The notes below the pieces were generated by a model that saw only the letters and a list, made by a program, of their open reading frames with translations, did no database searches and had not been told where the DNA came from. 64,000 nt of DNA from Mediterranea massiliensis (lineage in GTDB: Bacteria; Bacteroidota; Bacteroidia; Bacteroidales; Bacteroidaceae): positions 48,864 through 112,863 of the forward strand of contig SUXZ01000008.1 in the NCBI GenBank assembly GCA_015060685.1. The letters run 5' to 3'. Of this stretch, positions 63,930 through 64,000 are shown in pieces (position 1 is the stretch's first letter; every line of letters starts with the position of its first letter). The position numbers and the translations under genes are program-made.

Positions 63930-64000
63930 TCAATGTGACATTTTGTCAAAATCAAATAGCGATGGAAGAATTGATTTTTCTTTTTCTTCATTCGGCTCTT
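63930..64000 (-). CDS. Possible C-terminus of a minus-strand gene (partial)
   Basis: The minus strand reads EPNEEKEKSILPSLFDFDKMSH and stops at 63930-63932. The residues look like a real protein tail, but 22 codons are too few to assign. An alternative plus-strand start at 63962 is less convincing. Confidence 0.3.
   Translation of the reverse strand, partial: EPNEEKEKSILPSLFDFDKMSH

Noticed and set aside
63962..64000. Plus-strand start codon at 63962
   Set aside because: Only 13 codons remain and the minus strand reads more like a protein; left unassigned.

Overview
The window looks like chromosome of a gut-type Bacteroidales bacterium, most likely family Bacteroidaceae (Bacteroides, Phocaeicola or a close relative). 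This rests on the repeated Bacteroidota -7 promoter element TAnnTTTG, the many families largely confined to that phylum (DUF3810, DUF4249, DUF4837, DUF4831, DUF4827, DUF6340, Lnb/DUF4105, GldE-like CBS protein), and the gene order coaX / outer-membrane protein / TPR / lptC / GldE-like / PpiD. No rRNA, complete tRNA, CRISPR array or transposase was seen.

Layout. 1-2.6 kb: a truncated PGN_0703-like PD-(D/E)XK nuclease, a small Cys-containing protein, an unusual 11-bp-phased TGCCA/TGGCA array, and a DUF3810 metalloprotease-like membrane protein. 2.6-8.9 kb: an envelope operon (secreted protein, TonB-dependent receptor, DUF4249 lipoprotein, MG2-like protein) bracketed by two identical 35-bp promoter segments. 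9.0-11.7 kb: valS. 11.8-16.5 kb (minus): an ABC-2 exporter with membrane-fusion and TolC-type proteins but no ATPase. 16.7-26.1 kb (minus): an actin-fragmin-kinase-like protein, an M48 lipoprotein protease, a DUF6340 lipoprotein, secA, a degenerate alkaline-phosphatase-fold protein, and the lipoprotein N-acyltransferase candidate Lnb, the last read from a tandem promoter-bearing repeat. 26.6-34.1 kb: coaX through PpiD, centred on outer-membrane and LPS assembly. 34.2-42.2 kb: rlmN, DUF4837, pdxA, a sigma-54 activator, lptE, a TPR-like protein, secG and an MFS transporter.

42.2-53.3 kb is accessory. A 650-bp non-coding stretch full of palindromes leads into what I consider the most interesting system here: an E1/ThiF-like enzyme, a PAS-LuxR-type regulator and a LuxI/FeeM-like N-acyltransferase, followed by a transglutaminase-like lipoprotein and an O-antigen-ligase-like protein. 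Three of these promoters carry the same inverted repeat (CACAC-N4-GTG..) centred exactly 34 bp upstream of the -7 box, the position expected for a LuxR-type activator. This reads as a candidate acyl-signal or acyl-amide regulon. Next come small lipoproteins, a tandem pair of leucine-rich-repeat-like lipoproteins with nearly identical 5' ends, and a HEPN/MNT toxin-antitoxin pair between 65-bp direct repeats derived from the 3' end of the DUF4831 gene.

53.3-63.5 kb returns to conserved core genes: DUF4831, a threonylcarbamoyl-AMP synthase, a CLC channel, comEC, rpe, fmt, an NrnA-like DHH phosphoesterase, DUF4827 and glmM. The last 460 bp hold hairpins, short repeats and perhaps the tail of another minus-strand gene.
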